Shown here: positions 8,595 through 17,172 of the stretch, piece after piece
Layout: each line of letters opens with the position of its first letter
Numbering within the stretch: position 1 is the first letter of the stretch
Origin: Streptomyces sp. NBC_01381
Lineage (GTDB): Bacteria; Actinomycetota; Actinomycetes; Streptomycetales; Streptomycetaceae
Reading direction: 5' to 3'
DNA: 64,000 nt
NCBI RefSeq assembly: GCF_026340305.1
Contig: NZ_JAPEPI010000001.1
Location: forward strand, 4,402,001 to 4,466,000
The notes under the pieces: generated by a model
Seen by the model: only the letters and a program-made list of their open reading frames with translations
Told to the model about the DNA's origin: nothing
Databases searched by the model: none
Translations under genes and position numbers: made by a program

Positions 8595-8912
8595 ATGGCG
8601 AAATGGCGGGAGAGCGAAGTGCGCGAGCTGGTCGGTCGGCTGGGGGAGCGGGCCACGCTCGTGCAGTTCTCCAGCGCCTTCTGCCAGCCCTGCAGGGCAA
8701 CGCGCCGCGTCCTCGCGGAGGTGGCCGAAATGGTCCCCGGTGTCCGCCATGTGGAGATCGACGCCGAGGCGGAACTGGATCTCGTACGAGAACTGCGCAT
8801 CCTCAAGACGCCGACGGTCCTGGTGCTCGACGCGCACGGGGACATCGTGCTGCGCAGGTCCGGGCAGCCGCGCAAGGCCGATGTGATCGCCGCGCTGGGC
8901 AAGGCCCTGTGA
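8595..8912 (+). CDS. Thioredoxin-family protein
   Basis: A 105-aa thioredoxin fold with the redox motif CQPC in FSSAFCQPCRATRR and the cis-Pro in LKTPTVLVLD. ATG 8595 gives a cytoplasmic protein. An ATG at 8505 would add 30 residues with no membrane helix. Many streptomycete relatives have an N-terminal membrane anchor before the same domain, and here none is visible. Likely role is thiol-disulfide exchange. The partner is unknown. Confidence 0.8.
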   Translation: MAKWRESEVRELVGRLGERATLVQFSSAFCQPCRATRRVLAEVAEMVPGVRHVEIDAEAELDLVRELRILKTPTVLVLDAHGDIVLRRSGQPRKADVIAALGKAL

Positions 8913-9026
8913 GGCGATGTGCGGGGGAGGGGAGTCGCGATGATGCACGGTCAGGGCGTCACAAGGGGTCTTTCACATCGCGGAACGGACTTGACTGCAC
9001 CCGGCACCTATCGTCAGCCTGCTTCC

Positions 9027-9107
9027 ATGCCTCCGGAGCTCCTTCTCTACGAGCGCGTCCACCTGGACCTCGCACGTCATGCGAGTGCGCGCTGTCCGGG
9101 CTGCTGA
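9027..9107 (+). CDS. Putative Cys-ending leader peptide (uORF)
   Basis: A 26-aa ORF ending ...HLDLARHASARCPGC, 43 bp before the flavin reductase start. It fits the pattern of short actinobacterial leader peptides, with an H-[IV]-D-L core followed by a small Ala/Ser stretch and Cys, found ahead of sulfur and cysteine genes. The last sense codon is TGC, directly before the stop. Translation stalling at the Cys codons could control the downstream gene. No strong ribosome binding site is visible before the ATG. Confidence 0.6.
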   Translation: MPPELLLYERVHLDLARHASARCPGC

Positions 9108-9118
9108 GCAGCCACGGA
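9095..9118 (+). promoter_or_regulatory. Hairpin with leader stop codon in its loop
   Basis: TCCGGGCTGC (9095-9104) pairs with GCAGCCACGGA (9108-9118), ten pairs with one bulged A. The 3-nt loop is exactly the TGA of the leader peptide, and the last Cys codon is in the stem. A ribosome at the end of the leader would melt this structure, as in attenuation or stalling control. Confidence 0.55.
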
Positions 9119-9150
9119 ACCGCTCGTACCTCCGGCAGAAGGACAACTCC

Positions 9151-9660
9151 ATGACGGCCACGCCCGATCTCCGTACGCCCCAACTCGCCTCGCCCGACCT
9201 GCTGCGCTCCGTCTTCCGGCAGCACGCGGCGGGCGTCGCGGTGATCACTGCCCAGGGCCCCGCGGGCCCCGTCGGCTTCACCGCCACCTCGCTCGTCTCG
9301 GTCTCCGCCGAACCTCCGATGCTCTCGTTCGGCATCGGTACAGGCGCCTCCAGCTGGCCCGCGATCTCCGAGGCCGAACACGTCGGCGTCCACATACTCG
9401 GCGAGCACCAGCTGGAGCTCGCCACGACGTTCGCACGCAGCGGCGCCGACCGCTTCGGCGCGCCCACGCGCTGGTACGAGGGGCCCGAGGGGGTCCCCGT
9501 GCTCGACGGCACGCTGGCCTGGCTCGTCTGCCGCGTCGCCGCGCGGGTGCCCGCGGGTGACCACCGCATCGTCCTCGCGGAGGCGGTCGTGGGGGACCCC
9601 GCGGGCGTGGGGCGGCCGCTGCTTTACCACCAGGGTCGCTTCAACGTGCTGCGCGACTGA
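9151..9660 (+). CDS. Flavin reductase-like protein (FMN-binding split barrel)
   Basis: A 169-aa flavin reductase domain protein that reduces FMN or FAD with NAD(P)H for partner monooxygenases. It has the family motifs AAGVAVITAQGPAGPVGFTATSL and VSVSAEPPMLSFGI, and a late GDHRIVLAEAV strand. I start at ATG 9151, with AGAAGGA upstream. The longer in-frame start at 9079 would lie across the leader peptide. Such reductases often serve sulfonate or thiol metabolism, which fits the Cys-ending leader peptide. Confidence 0.85.
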   Translation: MTATPDLRTPQLASPDLLRSVFRQHAAGVAVITAQGPAGPVGFTATSLVSVSAEPPMLSFGIGTGASSWPAISEAEHVGVHILGEHQLELATTFARSGADRFGAPTRWYEGPEGVPVLDGTLAWLVCRVAARVPAGDHRIVLAEAVVGDPAGVGRPLLYHQGRFNVLRD

Positions 9661-9764
9661 GAGTTCCCGAATGCCCCGCTGTGTGCCTGATTACAGAGCG
9701 TTGGGAAGGTCACAGTTCAGAGCGCTTGCTTAGTGGGAATGTTCTGGGTGTACTGACGAGTAAT

Positions 9765-9799
9765 ATTCCGGTCGGAGCGCGGGCCGCCCCGACCGGGAT
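9765..9799. promoter_or_regulatory. Dyad upstream of etfB
   Basis: An 11-bp inverted repeat with one G-T mismatch (9765-9775 and 9789-9799, core CCGGTCGG/CCGACCGG) about 90 bp before the etfB start. It could be the terminator of the flavin reductase or an operator. A second small stem, CTGCCT/AGGCAG, lies near 9830. I see no clear -35/-10 pair in the 230-bp gap. Confidence 0.35.
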
Positions 9800-9890
9800 C
9801 CGCCGCTCCAGGCGCCTATGCTGCCTGCAAGAAGGCAGTGGCCAGAGCAAGGCAGCAGCCCAGTAAAGACGATGCAGTAGGAGAGCCGGC

Positions 9891-10676
9891 GTGAGCTTGA
9901 GGATCGTTGTCACCGTGAAGTACGTGCCCGACGCCACTGGCGACCGGCACTTCGCCGATGACTTGACCGTGGACCGGGACGATGTCGATGGTCTGCTGTC
10001 GGAGCTCGATGAGTACGCGGTGGAGCAGGCGCTGCAGATCGCGGACGAGGCGGACGACGCGGAGATCACCGTGCTGACGGTGGGTCCGGAGGACGCGAAG
10101 GACGCGCTGCGCAAGGCGTTGTCGATGGGTGCGGACAAGGCCATCCACGTGGAGGATGACGACCTGCACGGCAGCGACATCATCGGTACGTCGCTGGTCC
10201 TTGCCAAGGCGATCGAGAAGGCCGGCTACGACCTGGTGATCTCCGGCATGGCCTCCACCGACGGCACGGCCGGTGTCATTCCCGCGCTGCTGGCCGAGCG
10301 GCTGGGTGTCCCGCAGGTGACGCTGCTCTCCGAGGTCAAGGTCGAGGACGGTGTGGTGACGGGCCGCCGGGACGGCGACTCCGCATCCGAGCAGCTGGAG
10401 GCGTCGTTGCCGGCGGTGGTGTCGGTGACCGACCAGTCGGGCGAGGCGCGTTACCCCTCGTTCAAGGGGATCATGGCGGCGAAGAAGAAGCCGGTCGAGT
10501 CCTGGGATCTGTCGGATCTGGACCTGGAGGCCGATCAGGTCGGTCTGGAGGGTGCGTTCACGACGGTGGACTCCGCGACCGAGCGTCCGGCCCGTACGGC
10601 GGGCACGATCGTCAAGGACGAGGGCGAGGGCGGCAAGCAGCTGGCCGAGTTCCTCGCGGGCCAGAAGTTCATCTAA
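9891..10676 (+). CDS. etfB: Electron transfer flavoprotein beta subunit
   Basis: A 261-aa ETF beta subunit (FixA type). With the alpha subunit it carries electrons from acyl-CoA and other dehydrogenases to the quinone pool. It has the SLRIVVTVKYVPD start, the ALSMGADKAIHVEDD and GYDLVISGMASTDGTAGVIP nucleotide-site segments, and SVTDQSGEARYPSFKGIMAAKKKPVE, the conserved C-terminal signature. GTG start. etfA follows 62 bp downstream in the usual order. Confidence 0.95.
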   Translation: MSLRIVVTVKYVPDATGDRHFADDLTVDRDDVDGLLSELDEYAVEQALQIADEADDAEITVLTVGPEDAKDALRKALSMGADKAIHVEDDDLHGSDIIGTSLVLAKAIEKAGYDLVISGMASTDGTAGVIPALLAERLGVPQVTLLSEVKVEDGVVTGRRDGDSASEQLEASLPAVVSVTDQSGEARYPSFKGIMAAKKKPVESWDLSDLDLEADQVGLEGAFTTVDSATERPARTAGTIVKDEGEGGKQLAEFLAGQKFI

Positions 10677-10738
10677 GGCCCGCCAGGCCCTCTCACCCGC
10701 CCCCCTACTTCTTCGTAATCGCAGGAGATTGAAGTCCC

Positions 10739-11701
10739 ATGGCTGAAGTTCTCGTCTATGTCGACCACGTGGACGGTGCCGTCCGCAAGCCCACCCTGGA
10801 GCTGCTGACGCTGGCCCGCCGCATCGGCGAGCCCGTCGCCCTCGCCCTCGGCGCGGGTGCCGCCGACACGGCCGCGGTGCTGGCCGAGCATGGCGCGGTG
10901 AAGGTCCTGACGGCCGATGTGCCGGAGTTCGCCGACTACCTCGTGGTGCCGAAGGTCGACGCGCTGCAGGCCGCCTACACGGCCGTGTCCCCGGCCGCGG
11001 TACTGGTTCCCTCCTCCGCGGAGGGCAAGGAGATCGCCGCGCGTCTGGCGGTCCGCATCAAGTCCGGCATCATCACCGACGCCGTCGACCTCGAGGCGGG
11101 CGATGAGGGGCCGGTGGCCACGCAGGCCGCGTTCGCCGCCTCCTACTCCACCAAGTCCCGCATCACCACCGGTACTCCGGTCATCACGGTCAAGCCCAAC
11201 AGTGCGGCCGTGGAGGCCGCCCCGGCCGCGGGCGCGGTCGAGGCGCTTGCCGTGTCGTTCTCCGAGCAGGCCACGGGCACGAAGGTTGTCGCGCGGACGC
11301 CGCGTGAGTCGACGGGGCGTCCGGAGCTGACCGAGGCCGCGATCGTGGTCTCCGGTGGCCGTGGCGTCAACGGCGCCGAGAACTTCCACATCATCGAGGC
11401 GCTTGCCGACTCGCTGGGTGCGGCGGTGGGTGCCTCGCGTGCCGCGGTGGACGCCGGCTGGTACCCGCACTCCAACCAGGTCGGCCAGACCGGCAAGAGT
11501 GTCTCGCCGCAGCTGTACATCGCCTCGGGTATTTCCGGTGCGATCCAGCACCGGGCGGGCATGCAGACCTCGAAGACGATCGTGGCGATCAACAAGGACG
11601 CCGAGGCCCCGATCTTCGACCTCGTCGACTACGGCGTGGTCGGCGACCTCTTCGACGTCGTCCCCGCCCTCACCGAAGAGGTCAAGACCCGCAAGGGCTG
11701 A
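10739..11701 (+). CDS. etfA: Electron transfer flavoprotein alpha subunit
   Basis: A 320-aa FAD-binding ETF alpha subunit (FixB type). The C-terminal FAD domain shows VSGGRGVNGAENFHIIEALADSLGAAVGASRAAVDAGW, then QVGQTGKSVSPQLYIASGISGAIQHRAGM, with the closing INKDAEAPIFDLVDYGVVGDL. The ATG has GCAGGAG 12 bases upstream. It forms an operon with etfB and ends at a strong bidirectional terminator. Confidence 0.96.
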   Translation: MAEVLVYVDHVDGAVRKPTLELLTLARRIGEPVALALGAGAADTAAVLAEHGAVKVLTADVPEFADYLVVPKVDALQAAYTAVSPAAVLVPSSAEGKEIAARLAVRIKSGIITDAVDLEAGDEGPVATQAAFAASYSTKSRITTGTPVITVKPNSAAVEAAPAAGAVEALAVSFSEQATGTKVVARTPRESTGRPELTEAAIVVSGGRGVNGAENFHIIEALADSLGAAVGASRAAVDAGWYPHSNQVGQTGKSVSPQLYIASGISGAIQHRAGMQTSKTIVAINKDAEAPIFDLVDYGVVGDLFDVVPALTEEVKTRKG

Positions 11702-11717
11702 CCTCGATCGACCGAAA

Positions 11718-11763
11718 CACGAGGCCCCCGCTCCGCGCCCCGCGCGGTGGCGGGGGCCTCGTG
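11718..11763. terminator. Bidirectional terminator between etfA and the EEP gene
   Basis: CACGAGGCCCCCG (11718-11730) and CGGGGGCCTCGTG (11751-11763) form a perfect 13-bp stem with a 20-nt loop. It sits between the convergent stops of etfA and the endonuclease/phosphatase gene. Confidence 0.85.
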
Positions 11764-11765
11764 CG

Positions 11766-12662
11766 TCACAGCGTCAGACTCGCCTGCACCGGCAGGTGAT
11801 CGCTCGGGAACTGTCCGTCGAGGGCGAACGTGTTGATCGTCGCCGAGTGGACCCGGATCCCCGGTGTCGCCAGGATCCAGTCGATGCGGTCGCCGTCCGG
11901 GGTGAGCGGCTTGTAGCCGTGGAACGTGGCGTACGCCTTGCTGCGCTCGTCCGCCGCGTCCCAGGTGTCGACGAGACCGGCGCCCAGCATCGTGTCGTAA
12001 ACCGGATTCTTGTGGGCGGCCACATTGAAGTCGCCCGTCACGAGGATCGGCAGGGACCGGTCGAGGCGGGCGATGCGTTCGGAAATCAAACTCGCGGCAC
12101 GCGTGCGCGCGTACTGACTGGCGTTGTCGAGGTGGGTGTTGAGCACGTACAGCTCTGAGTCGGTGCGCAGGTCGTGGAAGCGGACCCAGGTGACCATGCG
12201 GATGGAACCGCCGCCCCAGGTGTTGGAGCCGATGACGTCCGGGGTGTCCGAGAGCCAATAGTGGTCGTACTCGACCGGGGCGAGCCTGCGGGTGTCGTAG
12301 TAGACGGTCATGAACTCGTTGCGGCTGCCGCCCGCACGGCCGGTGCCGATCCAGTCGTAGTGCGGGCCCAGGTCGGCGGCGATGTCGCGCACCTGCTGGT
12401 AGAGGCCTTCCTGGGTGCCGATGACATGCGGGCGCGCGCGGCGCAGCAGCTCCCGGGTCACCGGGCGGCGGTCGGCCCAGGTGTTGGGCGGCGTGGTGCT
12501 CGCGTAGCGGAGGTTGAACGACATGACCTCCAGACGGCGCCCGGCACGCTCCACCGCGTGCGCGGGGGACGCGGCAAGCGCCGTGGTGAACAGGGGGACC
12601 GCCGCGGCGGCGAGTACGGTCTGCAGGCCGAGGCGGCGGGTCACTCGGGAGTCGTGCGGCAC
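11766..12662 (-). CDS. Secreted endonuclease/exonuclease/phosphatase-family protein
   Basis: A 298-aa EEP-fold hydrolase (DNase I and sphingomyelinase-like). The N-terminus is a signal peptide with a twin-arginine pair (TRRLGLQ), a hydrophobic stretch and an SPAHAV cleavage region, so it is probably Tat-exported. Metal and catalytic motifs: MSFNLRY, GTQEGL, NTHLDN, VTGDFN and PSDHLPV. It could cleave nucleic acid, phospholipid or a sugar phosphate. Family membership is clear but the substrate is not. Confidence 0.88.
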   Translation of the reverse strand: MPHDSRVTRRLGLQTVLAAAAVPLFTTALAASPAHAVERAGRRLEVMSFNLRYASTTPPNTWADRRPVTRELLRRARPHVIGTQEGLYQQVRDIAADLGPHYDWIGTGRAGGSRNEFMTVYYDTRRLAPVEYDHYWLSDTPDVIGSNTWGGGSIRMVTWVRFHDLRTDSELYVLNTHLDNASQYARTRAASLISERIARLDRSLPILVTGDFNVAAHKNPVYDTMLGAGLVDTWDAADERSKAYATFHGYKPLTPDGDRIDWILATPGIRVHSATINTFALDGQFPSDHLPVQASLTL

Positions 12663-12769
12663 GCGGTCTCCTTCGGTGGGTGGCGGTCAGCATGGGGTGC
12701 GCGCAGGGAAGTGCGGAAGCAGGATCTGAGACAGGAGTGAACGGCGGCGGTCCGGCAGACGAGAGGGTG

Positions 12770-12797
12770 TTGACCAGCGGGAAGGTCGACGGATAAC
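12770..12797 (+). promoter_or_regulatory. Promoter candidate for the DUF6986 gene
   Basis: TTGACC (12770-12775) and GATAAC (12792-12797) at 16-bp spacing, giving a start of transcription near 12804, about 65 bases ahead of the gene. Confidence 0.5.
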
Positions 12798-12817
12798 TTC
12801 GCCATACGGATTGTTGA

Positions 12818-12832
12818 TTCCGTGGAGCGGAA
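12818..12832. promoter_or_regulatory. Operator-like palindrome TTCCG-N5-CGGAA
   Basis: Perfect 5-bp arms spaced by TGGAG, just downstream of the predicted start of transcription, where a bound repressor would act as a roadblock. The composition resembles sites used by IclR-type regulators of purine and glyoxylate metabolism in Streptomyces. That link is only a guess from memory. Confidence 0.45.
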
Positions 12833-12870
12833 ATGCCGGGCGCGGCACCGAGCGTGTGGAGGATGCAGGA

Positions 12871-14163
12871 ATGGGTCAGCAAGAGCAGGTGGCAACGAGC
12901 CTCGCCGGTGCAGTCAGCGAGGGCATCAGCGCTTCCCTCGCCCCGGTGGACGCGGAGCTCGAGCGCGCCTATCCCGGAGACCCAGGCACCCGCCAGCCCG
13001 TCCACACCGTGTACGTCCCGGGCGAGGCCTTCGCCGCCGACACCATCCGCAGCTGGGGCGACCAGGCCTTGGCGGCGCTCGACGAGCACGCCCCGGACGC
13101 GGCCTCCTTCGCCGCCGTACTCGGCCTGACCGACGATCTCGCCGAGCCGGTCTACAGCCGCGTGCGTGCCAAGCTGGAGCGCGAGCCCATCGAGGACCTG
13201 CGCATCGACTTCGAGGACGGCTACAAGGGCAAGGACGAGGACCAGGACGCGGCCCGCGCCGCCCGCCTGGTGGCCGAGGCCTACAAGAACGGCACGGCGG
13301 CCCCGTACATGGGCATCCGTATGAAGTGCATGGAAGCGGCGGTCCGCGACCGTGGCATTCGCACCCTCGACATCTTCCTCTCCGGTCTCATGGAGGCCGG
13401 CGGTCTCCCCGACGGTCTCGTCCTGACCCTGCCCAAGGTGACGTACCCCGAGCAGGTCACCGCCATGGTGCGCCTTCTGGAGGAGTTCGAGAAGGCACGC
13501 GGCCTGGAGTCGGGCCGGATCGGCTTCGAGATCCAGATCGAGACCAGCCAGTCCATCCTCGCCACCGACGGCACCGCCGCCGTCGCCCGGATGATCCAGG
13601 CCGCCGAGGGCCGCGCCACCGGCCTGCACTACGGCACGTTCGACTACAGCGCCTGCCTCGGCGTCAGCGCCGCCTACCAGGCCAGCGACCACCCGGCCGC
13701 CGACCACGCCAAGGCGGTCATGCAGGTCGCCGCGGCAGGCACCGGCGTACGCGTCTCCGACGGCTCCACCAACGTGCTGCCGGTCGGCTCGACCGCGAAC
13801 GTGCACGAGGCCTGGCGGCTGCACTTCGGCCTCACCCGGCGCGCCCTGGCCCGCGCCTACTACCAGGGCTGGGACATGCACCCCGGCCACATCCCGACGC
13901 GGTACGCGGCCGTGATCGCGTTCTACCGCGAGGGCTTCGAGCGGGCCGCCGCGCGCCTGTCCGCCTACGCGGGGCATCACGAGGGTGGCGCGGTCGCGGA
14001 CGAGCCCGCCACCGCGAAGGCGCTCGCCGGATATCTGCTCCGCGGCCTGGACTGCGGCGCCCTCGACGCCGGCGAGGTCACCCGTGGCACCGGCCTCACG
14101 CTGGCAGGGCTGCAGTCCTTCGCGGGCCCCCGCCGCGGGGACCTCACGGCCAACGCCAAGTAA
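12871..14163 (+). CDS. DUF6986-like HpcH/HpaI aldolase/citrate lyase protein
   Basis: A 430-aa TIM-barrel C-C lyase of the CitE/malate synthase-like group. Key segments are EDLRIDFEDGYKGKDEDQDA (acidic metal or CoA region), GLVLTLPKVTYPEQV, RIGFEIQIETSQSIL with the metal-binding Glu, and LHYGTFDYSACLG. I chose ATG 12871, with GCAGGA close upstream. An in-frame TTG at 12811 would begin inside the operator. In streptomycetes this family is usually near ureide or glyoxylate genes, and no such genes are adjacent here. Confidence 0.75.
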   Translation: MGQQEQVATSLAGAVSEGISASLAPVDAELERAYPGDPGTRQPVHTVYVPGEAFAADTIRSWGDQALAALDEHAPDAASFAAVLGLTDDLAEPVYSRVRAKLEREPIEDLRIDFEDGYKGKDEDQDAARAARLVAEAYKNGTAAPYMGIRMKCMEAAVRDRGIRTLDIFLSGLMEAGGLPDGLVLTLPKVTYPEQVTAMVRLLEEFEKARGLESGRIGFEIQIETSQSILATDGTAAVARMIQAAEGRATGLHYGTFDYSACLGVSAAYQASDHPAADHAKAVMQVAAAGTGVRVSDGSTNVLPVGSTANVHEAWRLHFGLTRRALARAYYQGWDMHPGHIPTRYAAVIAFYREGFERAAARLSAYAGHHEGGAVADEPATAKALAGYLLRGLDCGALDAGEVTRGTGLTLAGLQSFAGPRRGDLTANAK

Positions 14164-14236
14164 CTCCGGCACGCGCTGTCACCCCTGCCCCGTACTCTGT
14201 AGCCCACGGAAGTGGTGTCGCAGGAACGGGGCAGCG

Positions 14237-15955
14237 GTGTCTTCGGGGGATCAGGAACAGACGGGCGGGGTCGGCAGACTCCTGGCCGGGCGCTATCGCG
14301 TCCTGGCGCAGCTCGGGCGCGGCGGCATGGGTGTCGTCTGGCGTGCCATGGACGAGGTGCTTCACCGTGAGGTCGCGGTCAAGGAGCTGCGCACGTACTC
14401 GGACGCGGCCGGGCCCGAGCTGGCCGACCTGCGCGTGCGGATGCAGCGCGAGGCCCGCGCGGCCGCCCGCGTGCGGCATCCCGGAGTCGTCGCCGTGCAC
14501 GACGTGGCGGAGGTCGACGGCCGGCCCCTCATCGTCATGGAGCTCATCGAAGGGCCCTCCCTGGACGATGTCCTGCGCGAGCGCGGCACCCTCGACCCCC
14601 GCGAGGCTGCAGCCATCGGCGCCAAGGTCATGGAGGCGCTCGCCGCCGCCCACCGCGCCGGCGTCCTGCACCGCGACGTGAAGCCCGGCAACATCCTCCT
14701 GGAGTCCGGCGGCCGCGTCGTCCTCACCGACTTCGGCATCGCCACGATGGACGACCCCGCCGACGGCTCGTCCACCCACCTCACCCGCATCGGCGAGCTC
14801 GTCGGCTCCCTGGACTATCTGGCCCCCGAGCGCGCCCAGGGCCAGGACCCGGGCCCCGCATCCGACGTCTGGGCCCTCGGAGCCACCCTGTACGCGGCGG
14901 TCGAGGGATCGTCGCCCTTCCGCCGTACGTCGACGTGGTCCACGCTCACCGCGATCGTCACCGACCCGCTGCCCGAGCCGCAGCGCGCGGGCCCCCTGGC
15001 GCCCGTACTGCAGCAGCTGATGCACAAAGACCCGCAGGCGCGGCCGGACGCCGACCAGGCGGTGCTGCTGCTCGCCGACGCGGCCGGCAGCGGAGCCGCC
15101 ACGACCGCGCTGCGCGAGCCCGCGCCGCAGCCGAGGCAGACCACCGAGCGGAGCATCCCGAGCGGTCCGCCGCCGGGCTTTGGGCCACCGCTCGCGGCAT
15201 CGGCCGCCGCGCCGCACCCCGCGGCCCCGGTCCCGCAGCCGTCCCCCGCGTCTCCGCAGCAGCCCAAGCGCCCGCGCCGCGGCCGCGCCCTGCTCGCCGC
15301 GGCGGCCGTCACCGTCGTACTGGCCGCGACCGGCGTCACCGTCGCCCTCCTCAACAACGGGGGAGAGGACGGAAACCGGGCACAGAGTCCCGCGTCCTCC
15401 GGCGGCAACACTGCCGAGCCGGATGCGGACAACAGCCGTGGCTCGCTGGACGGCACGCGCGCCCCGAAGCCGTCGAAGCAGGGCGACGAGAAGTCCCGTG
15501 AGCCGGACGCGAAGCCGTCGGACAAGGACGACCCGAAGTCCACCGTCAAGCCGACGAGCCGCCCCAAGCCCTCGACCGAGCCGACCGAGGACGAGGGCAC
15601 GACCGGCGGCGGCTCCGGCAGCTCAGGCAGCTCCGACGGCGGCACATCGGGCGGCGGCGACCCGGCCCCCGAGCCCGTCTGCCACGCCACGGGCGGCGGC
15701 AAGTACGACTGCTCGGTGTGGCGCACCGCCAAGTCGTACACCGCGTCGGGCACCGAGGCGGGCGTACTGAACGCGGGTACCAACTACTTCTACTGTCAGC
15801 AGAACCTCGGCCGCCGCGAGACGTACGGCGAGTGGACGAACGTCTGGTGGGCCAAGACGGACGACGACAGCGGCAATACGAACGTGTTCGTCAGCGACGT
15901 CTACATCAAGGGCGGCGACAACGACAAGCCGCTGCCGGGCCTCCCCGTCTGCTGA
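14237..15955 (+). CDS. Membrane Ser/Thr protein kinase with external Cys domain
   Basis: A 572-aa Hanks-type kinase. Residues 15-290 are the kinase domain: glycine loop GRGGMGVVW, ATP lysine K49, HRDVKPGN with D147, and DFG 165-167. A Pro-rich stretch leads to one membrane helix around 352-373. Outside the membrane is a Thr/Ser/Lys/Pro-rich linker, then a roughly 90-residue domain with four Cys (near CHATGGGKYDCS, YFYCQQ and LPVC) that may form two disulfides and sense an external signal. There are no PASTA repeats. GTG start chosen at the first residues before the glycine loop. The last codons and stop are duplicated just downstream. Confidence 0.9.
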   Translation: MSSGDQEQTGGVGRLLAGRYRVLAQLGRGGMGVVWRAMDEVLHREVAVKELRTYSDAAGPELADLRVRMQREARAAARVRHPGVVAVHDVAEVDGRPLIVMELIEGPSLDDVLRERGTLDPREAAAIGAKVMEALAAAHRAGVLHRDVKPGNILLESGGRVVLTDFGIATMDDPADGSSTHLTRIGELVGSLDYLAPERAQGQDPGPASDVWALGATLYAAVEGSSPFRRTSTWSTLTAIVTDPLPEPQRAGPLAPVLQQLMHKDPQARPDADQAVLLLADAAGSGAATTALREPAPQPRQTTERSIPSGPPPGFGPPLAASAAAPHPAAPVPQPSPASPQQPKRPRRGRALLAAAAVTVVLAATGVTVALLNNGGEDGNRAQSPASSGGNTAEPDADNSRGSLDGTRAPKPSKQGDEKSREPDAKPSDKDDPKSTVKPTSRPKPSTEPTEDEGTTGGGSGSSGSSDGGTSGGGDPAPEPVCHATGGGKYDCSVWRTAKSYTASGTEAGVLNAGTNYFYCQQNLGRRETYGEWTNVWWAKTDDDSGNTNVFVSDVYIKGGDNDKPLPGLPVC

Positions 15956-15987
15956 CGAGCCGCTGCCCGGCCTCCCCGTCTGCTGAC
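15927..15987 (+). repeat. 30-bp tandem duplication at the kinase stop codon
   Basis: 15927-15956 and 15958-15987 are identical except for one base (G to C) in a 31-bp unit. The first copy contains the real TGA of the kinase gene. The second carries a second copy of the same stop context outside the gene. Confidence 0.85.
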
Positions 15988-16005
15988 CGGAAGGCGCGGC
16001 AACGC

Positions 16006-17088
16006 TCAGCCCGCGGGCGGCAGTTCGCCCGACCCGCGGGTGATCAGCCGGGTGGGCAGCTCGATGCGCTCCGGAGCGTCGGACGCGCCGTCCAGCTGCC
16101 GGAACAGACGCTCCGCCGCGGTCCTGCCCAACTGCGCCGCGTCCTGGGCGACGACGGTCACGCCCGGCTGCAGCAGATCCGCCAGCTCGATGTCGTCGAA
16201 GCCGACGAGCGCCACCGGACGGGAGAGCCCGGCGAGGACACGGACGACCGTCACCGTCACACGGTTGTTGCCCGCGAAGATCGCCGTCACGGGGTCCGGG
16301 CCGCTCAGCATCGCCTCAGTGGCCGGTCCGACGCGCTCCGGGGCGGTCGCGCCGAGGGACACCCACTCCTCGTCGACGGGGATGCCCGCGTCCTCCATGG
16401 CGGCGCGATAGCCCCGCAGGCGTTCTATGGCCGTATGGATCCGCGGCTGGTCACCGATGAAGCCGATACGCCGGTGACCATGGGCGATGAGATGGGCGAC
16501 GCCGTCCCGCGCGCCGCCGAAGCTGTCGGAGAGCACGACATCGGCGTCGATCTTCCCGGCGGGACGGTCGACGAAGACGGTGGCGACACCGGCGGCGATC
16601 TCCGGCTCCAGATAGCGGTGGTCGTCACCGGCCGGGATGACGACGAGCCCGTCGACCCGGCGCGCACACAGCGCGAGCACCAACTCCTGCTCCCGGTCCG
16701 GGTCCTCGGCGCTCGAACCGTTGATCAGGAGCGCGCCGTGGGCGCGGGCGACCTCCTCCACGGCGCGGCTGAGCGGGCCGTAGAAAGGGTCGGCGAGATC
16801 CTCCAGGACGAGGCCGATGCTGGCGGTGCGGCCCTTGCGCAGGACCCGTGCACTGTCGTTGCGGCGAAAGCCGAGGGCCTCGATGGCCTCCTGGACGCGG
16901 CGTTCGGTGTCCGGAGTGACGCCCGGTTCGCCGTTCACGACCCGGGAGACCGTCTTGAGGCCCACACCGGCGCGCGCGGCGACGTCCTTCATCGTCGGAC
17001 GGGAGCCGTATCGGTTCTCGGGGCGGCGAGCGGTCTCGGCCACGGTGCGCTGTCCTGTCGTCGGCGTAAATGATGTGGCGTCGAGCAT
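16006..17088 (-). CDS. LacI-family transcriptional regulator
   Basis: A 360-aa regulator. The N-terminal helix-turn-helix and hinge read TMKDVAARAGVGLKTVSRVVNGEPGV, preceded by a 30-residue extension. The periplasmic-binding-protein-like effector domain follows (SIGLVLEDLADPFYGPLSRAV, DGLVVIPAG, GHRRIGFIGD, VGFDDIELADLL). It is divergent from a ROK sugar kinase, and a palindrome typical of LacI operators lies between the two starts. It probably represses the kinase and itself, and perhaps the sugar genes to the right. Confidence 0.92.
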   Translation of the reverse strand: MLDATSFTPTTGQRTVAETARRPENRYGSRPTMKDVAARAGVGLKTVSRVVNGEPGVTPDTERRVQEAIEALGFRRNDSARVLRKGRTASIGLVLEDLADPFYGPLSRAVEEVARAHGALLINGSSAEDPDREQELVLALCARRVDGLVVIPAGDDHRYLEPEIAAGVATVFVDRPAGKIDADVVLSDSFGGARDGVAHLIAHGHRRIGFIGDQPRIHTAIERLRGYRAAMEDAGIPVDEEWVSLGATAPERVGPATEAMLSGPDPVTAIFAGNNRVTVTVVRVLAGLSRPVALVGFDDIELADLLQPGVTVVAQDAAQLGRTAAERLFRQLDGASDAPERIELPTRLITRGSGELPPAG

Positions 17089-17096
17089 AGAACCTG

Positions 17097-17108
17097 GACA
17101 ACGTTGTC
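17097..17108. promoter_or_regulatory. LacI-type operator GACAACGTTGTC
   Basis: A perfect 12-bp palindrome with the central CG typical of LacI/GalR family sites. It lies 8 bp upstream of the lacI-type gene start and 65 bp before the ROK kinase start, so it can control both directions. Confidence 0.7.
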
Positions 17109-17172
17109 AGATGCAAGAGAGACTGTCCATCGCACTCTCCGGCCTGCCCTTTCACCAGGAGATCTGACACTG

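Noticed and set aside
8097..8948. Minus-strand extension of the acyltransferase upstream of 8383
   Set aside because: It would run antisense to the thioredoxin gene; the acyltransferase domain begins just after ATG 8383.
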